Numbered from the stretch's first letter, positions 1-10,599 are shown. The stretch: DNA of 39,660 nucleotides from an uncultured bacterium (GCA_937871295.1 CALMRE010000105.1:1-39660), one strand, 5' to 3'. The notes: generated by a model from the letters alone, not told the origin. Program-made: numbers and translations.

Positions 1-449
1 TCGTACTTATGCAGTGAGATCCCCGATTCCTTGAGCATCCCGGCCGACAGGTCGTCGGTATAGCCTTCGGCGTAGACGATCTTCACGATACCGGCGTTGA
101 TGAGCATTTTGGTGCAGATGACGCAGGGGTGGGTGGTGCAGTAGAGTATCGAGCCTTCGATGCGGATGCCGTGGTGGGCCGCCTGAATGATGGCGTTCTG
201 TTCGGCGTGGAGCCCGCGACAGAGTTCATGCCGTTCGCCCGACGGCACCTTGAGTTTCTCGCGCAGACACCCGGTCTCGCTGCAGTGGGCCACCCCGGTC
301 GGGGCGCCGTTGTAGCCGGTGGCGAGCACCCGTTTCTCGCGGACGATCACCGCCCCGACACTGCGCCGCAGACAGCTCGACCGTTTCGCCGCGAGCCGCG
401 CGAACTCCATGAAATATTCATCCCACGAAGGGCGTGTACGCGCCTCCAT
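1..449 (-). CDS. dCMP/cytidine deaminase family protein (3' end off the left edge)
   Basis: Zinc-dependent deaminase of the dCMP deaminase/ComEB family, expected to convert dCMP to dUMP for thymidylate synthesis. About 149 residues are visible. The zinc site is complete: HAEQNA at residues 81-86 (His81 ligand, Glu83 proton shuttle) and PCVIC at 108-112 (Cys109 and Cys112). The frame runs off the left edge without a stop, so the C-terminus is missing. The ATG at 449 shares one base with the glyA stop (TGATG), which implies translational coupling and a shared transcript from the glyA promoter. Pairing with serine hydroxymethyltransferase fits one-carbon/thymidylate metabolism. A competence role (ComEB) is not supported by context. 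The family call is firm; the exact substrate is inferred. Confidence 0.9.
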   Translation of the reverse strand, partial: MEARTRPSWDEYFMEFARLAAKRSSCLRRSVGAVIVREKRVLATGYNGAPTGVAHCSETGCLREKLKVPSGERHELCRGLHAEQNAIIQAAHHGIRIEGSILYCTTHPCVICTKMLINAGIVKIVYAEGYTDDLSAGMLKESGISLHKY

Positions 450-1735
450 CACTTCACCAGCGGGAATTTAACGCATATCTTCCGGACCTCGGCGGTCACC
501 TCGTCGAGCACCGTCTTGGCGATGACCGTCTCATCGACGCCCCCTTTGGGCAGTTCGTTCGATTTGATCGCCATGATGACCTTGTCCATGAGCCGCACCA
601 CCAGCCGCGCGTCGTCCTCTTTGAGGCCGCGGGTCGTGATGAACGGCGCGCCGACGCGGATGCCGCTGGTGACGAACGGGCTTTCGGTGTCGAAGGGGAC
701 CATGTTCTTGTTGACGGTGATGTGCGCCGCGTCGAGCACATTCTGGACGATCTTGCCGGTCTTTCCCTTGTTGCGCAGGTCGACGAGCATCAGGTGGTTA
801 TCGGTGCCGCCCGACACGAGGTCGTAGCCGAGTTTCACGAATTCGTCGGCCATCGCGGCGGCGTTCTTGATCACCTGTCCCTGATAGACCTTGAACTCGG
901 GCTTCATCGCTTCGAGCAGGCAGACCGCCTTGGCGGCGATGACATGCATCAGCGGGCCCCCCTGCATGCCGGGGAAAACGGCCGAATTGAGTATCTTCTC
1001 GTACTCCTTCTTGGCGAGTATGAGGCCGGCGCGCGGGCCGCGGAGCGTCTTATGGGTGGTCGTCGTCACGAAATCGGCGTAGGGGACCGGGCTCGGATGG
1101 TGGCCGGTCGCGACCAGCCCGGCGATGTGGGCCATGTCGACCGCGAGGTAGGCCTTCACCTTGTCGGCGATGGCGCGGAACCGCGGGAAATCGAGGGTGC
1201 GCGGGTAGGCCGAGGCGCCGGCGAGTATCATCTGCGGCTTGTGGGCGATGGCGAGCCGCTCCAGTTCGTCGTAGTCGATACGGCCGGTCTCTTTCGCCAC
1301 GCCGTAGGGGACTATCTTGTAGAGTTTGCCCGAGAAGTTGACCGGACTGCCGTGGGTGAGGTGTCCGCCGTGGTCGAGGTTCATCGCGAGGATGGTGTCG
1401 CCCGGTTTGAGCGCCGCGAAATAGACCCCCATGTTGGCCTGCGAGCCGCTGTGGGGCTGGACATTGGCGTACTCGGCGCCGAACAGTTCGCACGCCCGTT
1501 TCTTGGCCAACTGTTCCGCCTTGTCGACCACCTCGCAGCCGCCGTAGTAGCGCTTGGCGGGATAGCCTTCGGCATATTTATTGGTGAGGATGGAGCCCTG
1601 CGCCTCCATCACCGCCTTCGAGGTGAAGTTCTCGCTGGCGATGAGCTCAAGGCCGAATTCCTGCCGCTCCGCCTCTTCTTCGATGATCTTCGCGATCTCG
1701 GGGTCCACCGACGGGATGTGTTTCAGATCAAGCAT
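449..1735 (-). CDS. glyA: Serine hydroxymethyltransferase
   Basis: PLP-dependent enzyme that interconverts serine plus tetrahydrofolate with glycine plus 5,10-methylene-THF, the main source of one-carbon units. Its 428 residues are full length for bacterial GlyA. Visible motifs are LIASENF near residue 31, the [13 protein letters not shown] substrate loop near 55-66, and [14 protein letters not shown] with the PLP Schiff-base lysine at 229. The start at 1735 is preceded by TGGAGGAATATCC, a good ribosome binding site. A strong sigma-70 promoter lies directly upstream, and the downstream deaminase is translationally coupled. Identification is certain from motifs and length. Confidence 0.98.
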   Translation of the reverse strand: MLDLKHIPSVDPEIAKIIEEEAERQEFGLELIASENFTSKAVMEAQGSILTNKYAEGYPAKRYYGGCEVVDKAEQLAKKRACELFGAEYANVQPHSGSQANMGVYFAALKPGDTILAMNLDHGGHLTHGSPVNFSGKLYKIVPYGVAKETGRIDYDELERLAIAHKPQMILAGASAYPRTLDFPRFRAIADKVKAYLAVDMAHIAGLVATGHHPSPVPYADFVTTTTHKTLRGPRAGLILAKKEYEKILNSAVFPGMQGGPLMHVIAAKAVCLLEAMKPEFKVYQGQVIKNAAAMADEFVKLGYDLVSGGTDNHLMLVDLRNKGKTGKIVQNVLDAAHITVNKNMVPFDTESPFVTSGIRVGAPFITTRGLKEDDARLVVRLMDKVIMAIKSNELPKGGVDETVIAKTVLDEVTAEVRKICVKFPLVK

Positions 1736-1759
1736 GGATATTCCTCCACAAAAAGTTCA

Positions 1760-1783
1760 AGAATCGGAACAGGAAGCGATTCT
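1760..1783. promoter_or_regulatory. Inverted repeat at the glyA transcription start
   Basis: Perfect 7-bp arms AGAATCG (1760-1766) and CGATTCT (1777-1783) with a 10-bp spacer. The element overlaps the -10 box (1779-1784) and the predicted start of transcription of glyA. It could be an operator or a hairpin in the 5' leader. No regulator is identified. Confidence 0.4.
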
Positions 1784-1807
1784 AACGACCCGGGAAAAGT
1801 TTGTCAA
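1779..1807 (-). promoter_or_regulatory. Sigma-70 promoter of glyA
   Basis: On the minus strand, TTGACA (1802-1807), a 17-bp spacer and TAGAAT (1779-1784). The -35 hexamer overlaps the recX stop codon at 1804-1806. It drives glyA and the coupled deaminase gene. Confidence 0.75.
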
Positions 1808-2232
1808 CCATTTGCCGCCTCGGCCGAAAAGCCGCGCGTCGCAAGGCGGCGGCGCGCTTCGGCGCCCCAGCGCATTTTCGCGGCGAGGAGGCGCGCTATC
1901 TCCCTCTCCTCCGTGACGGTGTAGACCGCCCGCAGTTCACGGTCGGAAAAAAGGGCGCGGGCCTTTTTCTGCACCAGTTTCATGCAGAAGAAAAGGAACC
2001 CCTTCTTGTGCCGCTTCATCTCGGCGGCGTAGGCTTCGAGCGTCCGCGCGTCGTCGAGGTACTTCATCCCCTTCAGTTTTTCGGCCGCCGCGTCGATATC
2101 GTCGCGCGAAAAGCCTTTTTCAATGAGTTTGTCGATAAGTTCGGTGGAAAAATGGTCGCGCCGCGCGAGGAGCGACAGCGCCTGTTTCAGGCAGGCGGCG
2201 GGGCCGGTATCAGCCGAGTTCGAATTCGTCAT
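1804..2232 (-). CDS. recX: RecX family regulatory protein
   Basis: Small three-helix-repeat protein of the RecX family, which binds RecA filaments and tunes RecA activity. It has 142 residues. The N-terminal module LSLLARRDHFSTELIDKLIE is the typical RecX signature, followed by GFSRDDIDAAAEKL and KYLDDARTLEAY. The start lies inside the end of pilT (23-bp overlap), so it is translated from the recA-pilT transcript. The position two genes after recA supports the name, since recA-recX linkage is common in bacteria. Here a pilT gene is inserted between them. The sequence is divergent but the first module is clear. Confidence 0.85.
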   Translation of the reverse strand: MTNSNSADTGPAACLKQALSLLARRDHFSTELIDKLIEKGFSRDDIDAAAEKLKGMKYLDDARTLEAYAAEMKRHKKGFLFFCMKLVQKKARALFSDRELRAVYTVTEEREIARLLAAKMRWGAEARRRLATRGFSAEAANG

Positions 2233-3412
2233 CGTTGACCGGTTTGCCGGCGGCGGCCGGGTTCTTCTCGACCTTCTGGCCGAACTGGTTCCCCTTGTCG
2301 TCGAACGCGCTCCAGTCGCCGTCGCCCGATATCGCGACCCCCTTCATGCGGAGCACCAGATCGTCGGGGCTGGTGGCGTTGTCGAGCGCCTCTTTCTGGG
2401 TGATATGGCCGTCGCGGAACAGTTGATAGATCGACTGGTCGAAGGTCTGCATGCCGTAGTTGGTGTGCGACCGCTCGATCACGCCGTGCAGTTCCTTGAG
2501 CCGCGACATGTCATAGATGAGTTCTTTGACCATCTGGGTGTTGAGCATCACCTCGACCGCCGGGACGCGGCCACGGCCGTCCTTGCTCTTGAGGAGGCGT
2601 TGAGAGACGGCGGCGGTGAGTACCGCACCCAACTGCTGGCGGACCTGCGGCTGTTGGTGGGTAGGGAAGGCGCCGACGATGCGGTTGATCGTCTCGGAGG
2701 CGTCGAGGGTGTGAAGCGTCGAGAGGACCAGATGGCCCGTTTCGGCGGCGGTCAGCGCTATCTCGATGGTCTCCAGATCGCGCATCTCGCCCACCATGAT
2801 CACATCGGGGTCCTGCCGGAGCGCCGAACGGAGGGCGCGGGTAAAGTTCTTGGTGTCGATACCCACTTCGCGTTGATTCACGATCGATTTCTTGTCGCGG
2901 ATCAGGAACTCGATGGGGTCCTCGATGGTGACCACATGGCAGGTGCGGTTCGCGTTGATGTGTTCGATGATGGAGGCGAGGGTGGTCGATTTGCCCGAAC
3001 CGGTGGTGCCGGTGACGAGAATAAGCCCGCGCTTCTGGAGCGCTACCTTCTTGAGGATGTTCGGCAGGACCAGTTCGTCGAGCGGCTTGACCGAGAAGGG
3101 GATGATGCGGAAGACCATGCCGATGCTGCCGCGCTGGCGGAAGACATTCATGCGGAAGCGGCCGACGCCCGCCAGACTGTAGGCGAGGTCCACCTCGCTG
3201 TTCTCCTTGAAGTGGGTCTGTTGTTCTTCGTTGAGCGCCTCGGCGACGATGGTGTCTATCTGGTCGGGTTTGAGCGGCCCGAACTCGTCGACCTTCACCA
3301 GATTCCCGTTGATGCGGAACACCGGCGCCGAAAAGGTCTTGAGATGGATGTCGCTCGCCCCGATCTTCGCCGCGAGGGCGAGGATGTCCTTTAACTTGGC
3401 GTCGGCTGGCAT
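2210..3412 (-). CDS. pilT: Type IV pilus retraction ATPase, PilT/PilU family
   Basis: Hexameric AAA-like ATPase of the secretion ATPase superfamily that powers pilus retraction. Length is 400 residues. Walker A GTTGSGKS lies at 135-142, Walker B DPDVIMVGEMRD near 202-213, and the His box ETGHLVLSTLHT follows. The C-terminal segment resembles the PilU or second-PilT type (LFRDGHITQKEALDNA) more than the AIRNLIREGK motif of classical PilT, and there is a 40-residue tail. It starts 3 bp after the recA stop, with its GGAG ribosome binding site inside the recA tail. No other pilus genes lie in the window. Family certain, PilT versus PilU less so. Confidence 0.92.
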   Translation of the reverse strand: MPADAKLKDILALAAKIGASDIHLKTFSAPVFRINGNLVKVDEFGPLKPDQIDTIVAEALNEEQQTHFKENSEVDLAYSLAGVGRFRMNVFRQRGSIGMVFRIIPFSVKPLDELVLPNILKKVALQKRGLILVTGTTGSGKSTTLASIIEHINANRTCHVVTIEDPIEFLIRDKKSIVNQREVGIDTKNFTRALRSALRQDPDVIMVGEMRDLETIEIALTAAETGHLVLSTLHTLDASETINRIVGAFPTHQQPQVRQQLGAVLTAAVSQRLLKSKDGRGRVPAVEVMLNTQMVKELIYDMSRLKELHGVIERSHTNYGMQTFDQSIYQLFRDGHITQKEALDNATSPDDLVLRMKGVAISGDGDWSAFDDKGNQFGQKVEKNPAAAGKPVNDDEFELG

Positions 3413-3415
3413 GGC

Positions 3416-4477
3416 TTATTCTCCGCCTTTTTTCTTTCCTTTCGGTGCATTTTCCTTTTCCTTTTTCTCTTCGACCGGCTCGACATCGGCTTTGAGGTTG
3501 TGCAGTTCCTTCACCTTGGCGACGATCCCCTTGAGCAGTTCCGGTTTCTCACGCAGGGTCTGCGCCACGTTGACGGCCCCCTGTCCGAGCCGTTCATCGC
3601 CGTAACTGTACCAACTGCCCGATTTCTGGATGATGCCGTCCTTCTCGGCCTGTCCCACCAGATCGGAAAGGCGGTCGATACCCTTTCCGAAGGTGATGTC
3701 GAAGATCGCTTCGCGGAAGGGGGGGAACATCTTGTTCTTGATCACCTTCGCCTTGACCTGCGCGCCGACGACCTCTTCGTGCTCCTTGATGTTGGCGATA
3801 CGCCGGACATCGATGCGGATGGAGGAATAGAACTTGAGCGCGTTGCCGCCGGTGGTCGTTTCGGGATTGCCGAACATCACGCCGATCTTCATGCGCAACT
3901 GGTTGATGAAGATGAGGCAGGTCTTCGATTTGGAGACCGCGCCGGTCAGTTTCCGGAGCGCCTGCGACATGAGCCGCGCCTGCACGCCCACCTGACTGTC
4001 GCCCATCTCTCCCTCTATCTCGGAGCGGGGGACCAGCGCCGCGACCGAGTCGATCACCACGACGTCGACCGCATTGGAGCGGACGAGCGTCTCGGCGATC
4101 TCGAGCGCCTGTTCGCCGAAGTCGGGCTGCGAGACGATGAGCGTCTCGACCTGTATGCCGAGTTTTTTGGCGTAGGTGATGTCGAAGGCGTGTTCGGCAT
4201 CGATATACGCGGCGGCGCCGCCCCGTTTCTGCACTTCGGCCACCGCATGCATCGCGAGGGTGGTCTTGCCCGACGCCTCGGGGCCGTAGATCTCCACGAT
4301 GCGGCCGCGCGGATAGCCGCCGATGCCGAGGGCGATGTCGAGACTTATCGCGCCGCTCGGTATGACCGGGATATCGGCCTGCACCTCGTCGCCGAGGTAC
4401 ATGATGGCCCCTTTCCCGTACTGTTTCTCGATCCCCTTGAGCACCCCGTCCAGAACATTTTTCCGTTTCTCGTCCAT
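3416..4477 (-). CDS. recA: Recombinase RecA
   Basis: DNA-dependent ATPase that forms filaments on single-stranded DNA for strand exchange and for activation of SOS-type repressors. Its 353 residues are full length. Walker A GPEASGKT is at 65-72, the [21 protein letters not shown] segment gives Walker B and loop 1, and the [21 protein letters not shown] segment is loop 2. The tail is unusually lysine/glutamate-rich, ending KGKKKGGE. The start at 4477 follows CGGAGGAAGACC. It sits mid-operon, 13 bp after a small unknown gene, with no obvious LexA-type box of its own. SOS-type induction is therefore not visible here. Confidence 0.98.
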   Translation of the reverse strand: MDEKRKNVLDGVLKGIEKQYGKGAIMYLGDEVQADIPVIPSGAISLDIALGIGGYPRGRIVEIYGPEASGKTTLAMHAVAEVQKRGGAAAYIDAEHAFDITYAKKLGIQVETLIVSQPDFGEQALEIAETLVRSNAVDVVVIDSVAALVPRSEIEGEMGDSQVGVQARLMSQALRKLTGAVSKSKTCLIFINQLRMKIGVMFGNPETTTGGNALKFYSSIRIDVRRIANIKEHEEVVGAQVKAKVIKNKMFPPFREAIFDITFGKGIDRLSDLVGQAEKDGIIQKSGSWYSYGDERLGQGAVNVAQTLREKPELLKGIVAKVKELHNLKADVEPVEEKKEKENAPKGKKKGGE

Positions 4478-4489
4478 GGTCTTCCTCCG

Positions 4490-4810
4490 TTAGGCCTTTT
4501 TCTTTTTCTGAAGATGGAATATCTTGTACATGATGTCGGTCATGATGACGGTGCGGCGGTAGCGGCTCTCCTCGTTCTCCAGAACGATGCGCCAGCCCCA
4601 CTCATCCTTGCCTTCCGAGACGATCTTCGCCCCGTTCTTGAGGTCGTGCAGGACACCCTGCAGGGTCTTCGCCTGCTTATGGACCGTCTTGCCCCGTTCG
4701 GTCGAGAAGAAGTCGTAATGGCGGTTCCGCGTGAGAGAACCGTCCACAAGCATCGTGATGAGCGTGGCGTCGTCGCGTTCTGCCCAGTTCACCTGATTGT
4801 CGGCGGCCAT
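4490..4810 (-). CDS. Conserved small protein of unknown function upstream of recA
   Basis: A 106-residue soluble protein with no family I recognise. It is mixed alpha/beta in character, with an aromatic and charged core (RHYDFFSTERGKTVHKQAKT, then DEWGWRIVLENEE) and a polylysine end (QKKKKA). There is no signal peptide, membrane segment or cysteine. It is preceded by AAGGGAGGGGATC, a strong ribosome binding site. It is 20 bp from the nucleotidyltransferase gene and 13 bp from recA, so it is co-transcribed with both. Codon use and GC look like its neighbours. No function is assigned. Confidence 0.8.
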   Translation of the reverse strand: MAADNQVNWAERDDATLITMLVDGSLTRNRHYDFFSTERGKTVHKQAKTLQGVLHDLKNGAKIVSEGKDEWGWRIVLENEESRYRRTVIMTDIMYKIFHLQKKKKA

Positions 4811-4829
4811 GATCCCCTCCCTTTCCCGT

Positions 4830-5822
4830 TCAGTAATAGAGTTGCCCCCGTTCGGTGCGGAACACCTGTTCCCCCTGTGCGCCGGGCAGATAGATCGCCT
4901 TGGTCACCGCGGCGCCGCCTTTTACCGTCGCCCCGGTCCCGACGACCAGCCAAGGGCCGACCTCCGGCATCCCCGTCAGTTTCGCGTTGTCGCCGATGAT
5001 GACCGGCGGCAGGACCGGGACCGCCGGCATGTTGGTCTTTTTGCCGAGCAGGACCAGTTGCTCGGTGTTCAGGCCGTGCGCCTTCATGAGTTGCGGCACC
5101 GGATAGGAGAGCGGGAGATGGCCGAGCAGGTCGAACGAGGCATCTATAAGGGCGTCCGGCGTCCCGGTATCGTACCAGCGTCCATCGATGAAGTAGCCGA
5201 GCAGGTCGGCCCGTTCGCGCACCAGCCGCTGATAAACCTCGCCGGTGATCGAGTAGAATATCCCGGCGGGGAGATAGTCGAACAGCCCCGGTTCGATGAT
5301 ATGGATACCGCTGAAGATCGCATTGGCCGACGGGACCGCGCCGAAGGGGGAACCGTCGAGCATCCGGATGAGCCGTCCGTCGCCCGCCGCCGCGACCACC
5401 GCGTGCTCCTGCCCCTCCTGCGCCCGGATGAGGCCGAGCGTCACCAGCGCCTTTTTCGAGGAGTGGAAGTCGAGCATCTTCTCAAGGTCGAAATCGAATA
5501 TCGTGTCGGCGTTCATCACGATGAACCGTCCGCCGGCGTGCTCTTTCATGCCGGCGATGCCGCCGCCGGTGCCGAGTATCCGCTTCTCGAACAGGTAGGT
5601 GATCTTCACGCCGAACCGGCTTCCGTCGCCGAGGTGGTCTTTGATCTTTTCCGGCATATGGTGAAGATTGATGCAGATATCGGTGATGCCGTGATGCTTC
5701 AGGAAGCAGAGATTGTATTCGATGACCGGCACATTGAGGACCGGGACGAGCGGCTTGGGCACCTTATCGGTTATCGGCCGCAGCCGCGTTCCGAACCCGG
5801 CCGAAAGGAGGAGCGCCTTCAT
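4830..5822 (-). CDS. Sugar-1-phosphate nucleotidyltransferase, MurU-like
   Basis: Nucleotidyltransferase with the N-terminal signature MKALLLSAGFGTRLRP followed by TDKVPKPLVPV, the GxGTRxRP...PKP nucleotide and phosphate loop. NADTIFDFD near residue 110 supplies the metal-binding Asp. The start at 5822 was chosen over an in-frame ATG 24 codons upstream because it overlaps the kinase stop as ATGA and begins directly at the conserved strand. Pairing with the upstream APH-fold kinase matches the amgK-murU peptidoglycan recycling pair of Pseudomonas (MurNAc-1-P to UDP-MurNAc). At 330 residues it is about 100 longer than MurU, and residues after about 250 (VIIGDNAKLTG...VVGTGATVKGGA) look like hexapeptide repeats. 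Another sugar is possible. Confidence 0.85.
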   Translation of the reverse strand: MKALLLSAGFGTRLRPITDKVPKPLVPVLNVPVIEYNLCFLKHHGITDICINLHHMPEKIKDHLGDGSRFGVKITYLFEKRILGTGGGIAGMKEHAGGRFIVMNADTIFDFDLEKMLDFHSSKKALVTLGLIRAQEGQEHAVVAAAGDGRLIRMLDGSPFGAVPSANAIFSGIHIIEPGLFDYLPAGIFYSITGEVYQRLVRERADLLGYFIDGRWYDTGTPDALIDASFDLLGHLPLSYPVPQLMKAHGLNTEQLVLLGKKTNMPAVPVLPPVIIGDNAKLTGMPEVGPWLVVGTGATVKGGAAVTKAIYLPGAQGEQVFRTERGQLYY

Positions 5823-6859
5823 GCGCCGTCTCCGTCGAGTTCGGGCAGGAAGGGGGCGAGCAGACGCCGCGTATCGTCCATTTCCAAACGGCACAGCGCG
5901 TCACGGACATAGCCGAGCGTCGGCCGGACGAAGGGAAGGAACCACTCTTTGCCCTTCACCTGATGCAGGTAGATGAAGCGCCCCGCGTCCTTCATCTTGC
6001 GTTGGAGCGTCTGCAGGAAGAAGGCGCGACGGAAACTCTCCCTGTCGCCGAATGCCTCGCGCGCCACCTCGTTGTATTTCCAGTAGTGGTCGAGCAGGTG
6101 ATCGAGTTCGGCCTCCGCAAGCACGGTGTAGGAATCGCGCAGCAGCGCCACCAGATCGTAGACGAGAGGCGCCTGCAGGCTGTCCTGAAAATCGATGATG
6201 TAGGGTCCCTTTTTAGTCAGCATGATGTTCTTCGACTGGAAGTCGCGGTGGGCGACGATATAGGGCGTGCGCGACAGTTCGACCGATACCTTCCGGAACC
6301 GTTTTTCGAGTTTCGGCCAGAGATTCTTCCATGACGGGTGGTAGATCCGTTTCTCGATCATGTATTCGTAGAAGTGACGGAACTCCAGCATGAACAACGC
6401 CTGATCGAAGGAACGCGTATCGGCGGGGGAATCGAATTTTCTCCGTTCCCACATGGTCCGCTGCCAGACGATGAGGAGATCCAGCGCCGTACGGACGGCG
6501 GCCATTTTCTTGTCGGGATCGGCCTCGATGCGGGCGAAGAGGGTATTGTCGCCGAGGTCTTCCAGCAGGGCGCGCCGTTCCTCCGGGTCGGTGTGGAGCA
6601 CCGCCGGCACCGGCAGTCCCAGCGCCGCGAGGAATTTCTGCATGCCGAGGAAATCGGCCCACGAATCGCCGCGGCCGAACTCGCCGGGCTTGGTGTAGGC
6701 GACCGTCATCAGGATGCAGGTCTCCTTTCCGAAACGGATGCGATGGTAGAGACGCCCCGACGCGTCGCCGAAGAGCGGCTCTATCGCGAATTCGAGGATC
6801 GCGCGGCCTTTCCAGCCTTTCAGCAGGGAGAATACGGCGTATTCAAGGGTGCGGTCCAT
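5819..6859 (-). CDS. APH-fold sugar kinase, AmgK-like
   Basis: Aminoglycoside-phosphotransferase-fold kinase, likely an anomeric sugar kinase acting before the adjacent nucleotidyltransferase. The catalytic loop IVAHRDFQSKNIML carries Asp and Asn of the HxDxxxxN motif, and YIIDFQDSLQAP is the metal-binding DFG equivalent. Both closely follow the AmgK pattern (HRDFQSxN, IDFQD). Length is 346 residues from the ATG at 6859, two bases after the upstream stop. An alternative in-frame ATG at 6883 would overlap the upstream gene and has no better ribosome binding site. ATGA overlap with the next gene shows tight coupling. Role in MurNAc/GlcNAc salvage is inferred from the pair. Confidence 0.85.
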   Translation of the reverse strand: MDRTLEYAVFSLLKGWKGRAILEFAIEPLFGDASGRLYHRIRFGKETCILMTVAYTKPGEFGRGDSWADFLGMQKFLAALGLPVPAVLHTDPEERRALLEDLGDNTLFARIEADPDKKMAAVRTALDLLIVWQRTMWERRKFDSPADTRSFDQALFMLEFRHFYEYMIEKRIYHPSWKNLWPKLEKRFRKVSVELSRTPYIVAHRDFQSKNIMLTKKGPYIIDFQDSLQAPLVYDLVALLRDSYTVLAEAELDHLLDHYWKYNEVAREAFGDRESFRRAFFLQTLQRKMKDAGRFIYLHQVKGKEWFLPFVRPTLGYVRDALCRLEMDDTRRLLAPFLPELDGDGA

Positions 6860-6860
6860 A

Positions 6861-7499
6861 TTATTTCTGCTCAAGTTGTTCATAGAGTTCTTCGACCACC
6901 ATGTAGAAGTAGGGAAGGGCGAACGCAGCCGGCAGCGCCGCGAGCCAGCCCGCGCCGCCGGTCAACTGATAGCTTGCGATGAACAGCAGGGCGATAAGCA
7001 GATAGAGAAGGAAGGCCACCAGAAAGAGCGGCAGTCGGTACCCTTTCCCGCCGCGGTAACTCTCCATGCAGGCGTCGATGCCGAACTTGTCGCGCGCCGT
7101 CGCGTGGCCGAAAGAGAACAGAAAGAGGCTGAAAAAGAGGATCGACGGCAGAATGAGGGCGACGAACCCGATGAGAAGAAGCGGCAGAACGAAAAGGCTG
7201 ATGACGGCGCCGTTCTTGAGGTTGTGCCAGATGCGGCCGAAGTTGCGTTTGACGATGTCGGGGTTCTCTTCGCGGTCGGCGAGCCGGATAGTGTCGACCA
7301 GCATCATCAGGAAGAGCCCCTCCAGCGCGAAGACAAGTACTATGCCGAGCGGTATCGAGTGGAGAAAACCGAGCGGCGGCAGTACGGCCAGAATGCCGAA
7401 GGGAAGCACTTTCCAGAAGTTGGCGCGGTACTGTATCCACGCCTGATCAAAGGCGCCCGACAGGTCGAGCCCGTCGCGCGCGGTGGTTCTTTCATCCAT
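6861..7499 (-). CDS. Polytopic membrane protein of unknown function
   Basis: A 212-residue integral membrane protein with five or six hydrophobic segments, near residues 30-68, 97-130, 155-175 and 183-200. It opens with a soluble stretch (LSGAFDQAWIQYRANFWKVL) resembling membrane proteins that regulate or accompany envelope enzymes. The start at 7499 is used because TGAGGAGGTCCTGC precedes it; the upstream in-frame ATG lies inside the promoter -10 region. It is the first gene of a seven-gene operon ending in recX. Joint transcription with the sugar kinase and nucleotidyltransferase could point to cell-wall metabolism. No family is assigned. Confidence 0.82.
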   Translation of the reverse strand: MDERTTARDGLDLSGAFDQAWIQYRANFWKVLPFGILAVLPPLGFLHSIPLGIVLVFALEGLFLMMLVDTIRLADREENPDIVKRNFGRIWHNLKNGAVISLFVLPLLLIGFVALILPSILFFSLFLFSFGHATARDKFGIDACMESYRGGKGYRLPLFLVAFLLYLLIALLFIASYQLTGGAGWLAALPAAFALPYFYMVVEELYEQLEQK

Positions 7500-7524
7500 G
7501 CAGGACCTCCTCAGGATGCCGGGC

Positions 7525-7553
7525 ATTGTATCTTATCAAGAACGGACGGTCAA
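7525..7553 (-). promoter_or_regulatory. Sigma-70 promoter of the seven-gene recA operon
   Basis: On the minus strand, TTGACC (7548-7553), a 17-bp spacer and TACAAT (7525-7530), about 20 bp before the first ribosome binding site. It is the only clear promoter before recX, since the seven genes are separated by 20 bp or less or overlap. Confidence 0.75.
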
Positions 7554-7592
7554 CTTTATTGGCCGCGTCCGTCGGTCAAAGAGACGGAAATC

Positions 7593-7621
7593 TTGCCCGA
7601 CGGAGAAAATGCCGCTATGGT
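7593..7621 (+). promoter_or_regulatory. Probable promoter of the EamA transporter gene
   Basis: TTGCCC (7593-7598), a 17-bp spacer and TATGGT (7616-7621), 25 bp before the start codon. The hexamers are weaker than those of the divergent promoter. Confidence 0.4.
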
Positions 7622-7645
7622 GTCGCCGGAACACGCGGAGGCGGC

Positions 7646-8521
7646 ATGCTCTATTTTCTCGTCACCCTTCTCATCTTCTCCTCGATGGAGGTGGTCAGCA
7701 AACCGCTGATGCCCTTCATCGATCCCTTTCAACTCACCTTTCTCCGTTTTCTCGGCGGCCTGCTGTTCCTTTTTTTATTCCTTGCCGCGCGGCGACGACT
7801 TCCGGAGTTGGCCCGCATCACGCGGCGCGACCTCGCGACGCTCGCTTTTCTCGGGTTCCTTAACACCTTCTTTGCGATGTCTCTGCTGCAACTCGCGGTG
7901 AAACATTCAAGCGCCGCGACCGCGGCGACGCTCATCGGCTCCAACCCCGTCTTCGTCTACCTCTTTTCTCTTCTGATGAGGCTCGAAGCCTTTTCGTGGC
8001 GGCGGGCCGGCGGCATCGTCGCGGGTGTCGGCGGTATCGTGCTGGTGATGTTCGACCGCGGTCTTTCGCTCGACATCGGCGCCCTCTACGCGCTTCTGGC
8101 CGCCGCCTCGTTCGCCCTCTACACCATCCTCAACAAGAAGGTGGTCCATCGCATCGGGTCCCTGCCGGTCAATATCGTCTCCTTCTCCTTCGGTCTGGCG
8201 GTGTCGGCCCTTTTTCTTCTGGCGACCGGGATCGGATTCCTTCCCCCCGCCGCGGTGACGGGCGATACGGCGCGGCTCGCCATTCTGGTCTATCTCGGCG
8301 TGGTGGTCAGCGGCGTCGGCTATATCACCTTTGTCAAAACGATCCGGCAGAAAGGACCGGTGGCCGCTTCGATCATTTTCGTCATGAAACCGGCGCTCGC
8401 CACCCTGTTGGCGGTGCTGCTGCTCGGCGAGCCGCCGGCGCCTCTTTTTTGGCCCGGATTATTCCTCATAATAACGGGTGGTTATCTGGTTCTTCGGACT
8501 GATGTTGCACAAAAAAGTTGA
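7646..8521 (+). CDS. EamA-family (DMT superfamily) exporter
   Basis: Inner-membrane transporter of the drug/metabolite superfamily with two EamA repeats and about ten membrane segments in 291 residues. The first repeat runs roughly 1-130 (VVSKPLMPFIDPFQLTFLRF, then AVKHSSAATAATLIGSNPVF) and the second 145-285, ending MKPALATLLAVLLLGE as is typical. The start at 7646 is chosen because CGGAGGCGGC precedes it and hydrophobic sequence begins at once; upstream in-frame codons would add a basic non-membrane leader across the promoter. Substrate unknown; relatives export amino acids or metabolites. The gene stands alone and its stop overlaps the -35 box of the next gene. Confidence 0.9.
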   Translation: MLYFLVTLLIFSSMEVVSKPLMPFIDPFQLTFLRFLGGLLFLFLFLAARRRLPELARITRRDLATLAFLGFLNTFFAMSLLQLAVKHSSAATAATLIGSNPVFVYLFSLLMRLEAFSWRRAGGIVAGVGGIVLVMFDRGLSLDIGALYALLAAASFALYTILNKKVVHRIGSLPVNIVSFSFGLAVSALFLLATGIGFLPPAAVTGDTARLAILVYLGVVVSGVGYITFVKTIRQKGPVAASIIFVMKPALATLLAVLLLGEPPAPLFWPGLFLIITGGYLVLRTDVAQKS

Positions 8522-8546
8522 CACCGTTTCCCTCCTCCTCTAGGAT
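8518..8546 (+). promoter_or_regulatory. Strong sigma-70 promoter of the sigma-54 activator gene
   Basis: TTGACA (8518-8523), a 17-bp spacer and TAGGAT (8541-8546), followed by a CGGAGG ribosome binding site (8566-8571) before the ATG at 8578. The -35 box overlaps the stop codon of the transporter gene. Confidence 0.75.
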
Positions 8547-8562
8547 GTAAACAAAAGTTACA
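8546..8562. promoter_or_regulatory. Candidate operator at the activator gene promoter
   Basis: Inverted repeat TGTAA-N7-TTACA directly after the -10 box, where the transcript would start. It is a plausible operator, for example for autorepression. The protein binding it is unknown. Confidence 0.35.
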
Positions 8563-8577
8563 CTTCGGAGGCCCCGA

Positions 8578-10599
<2,022 letters not shown>

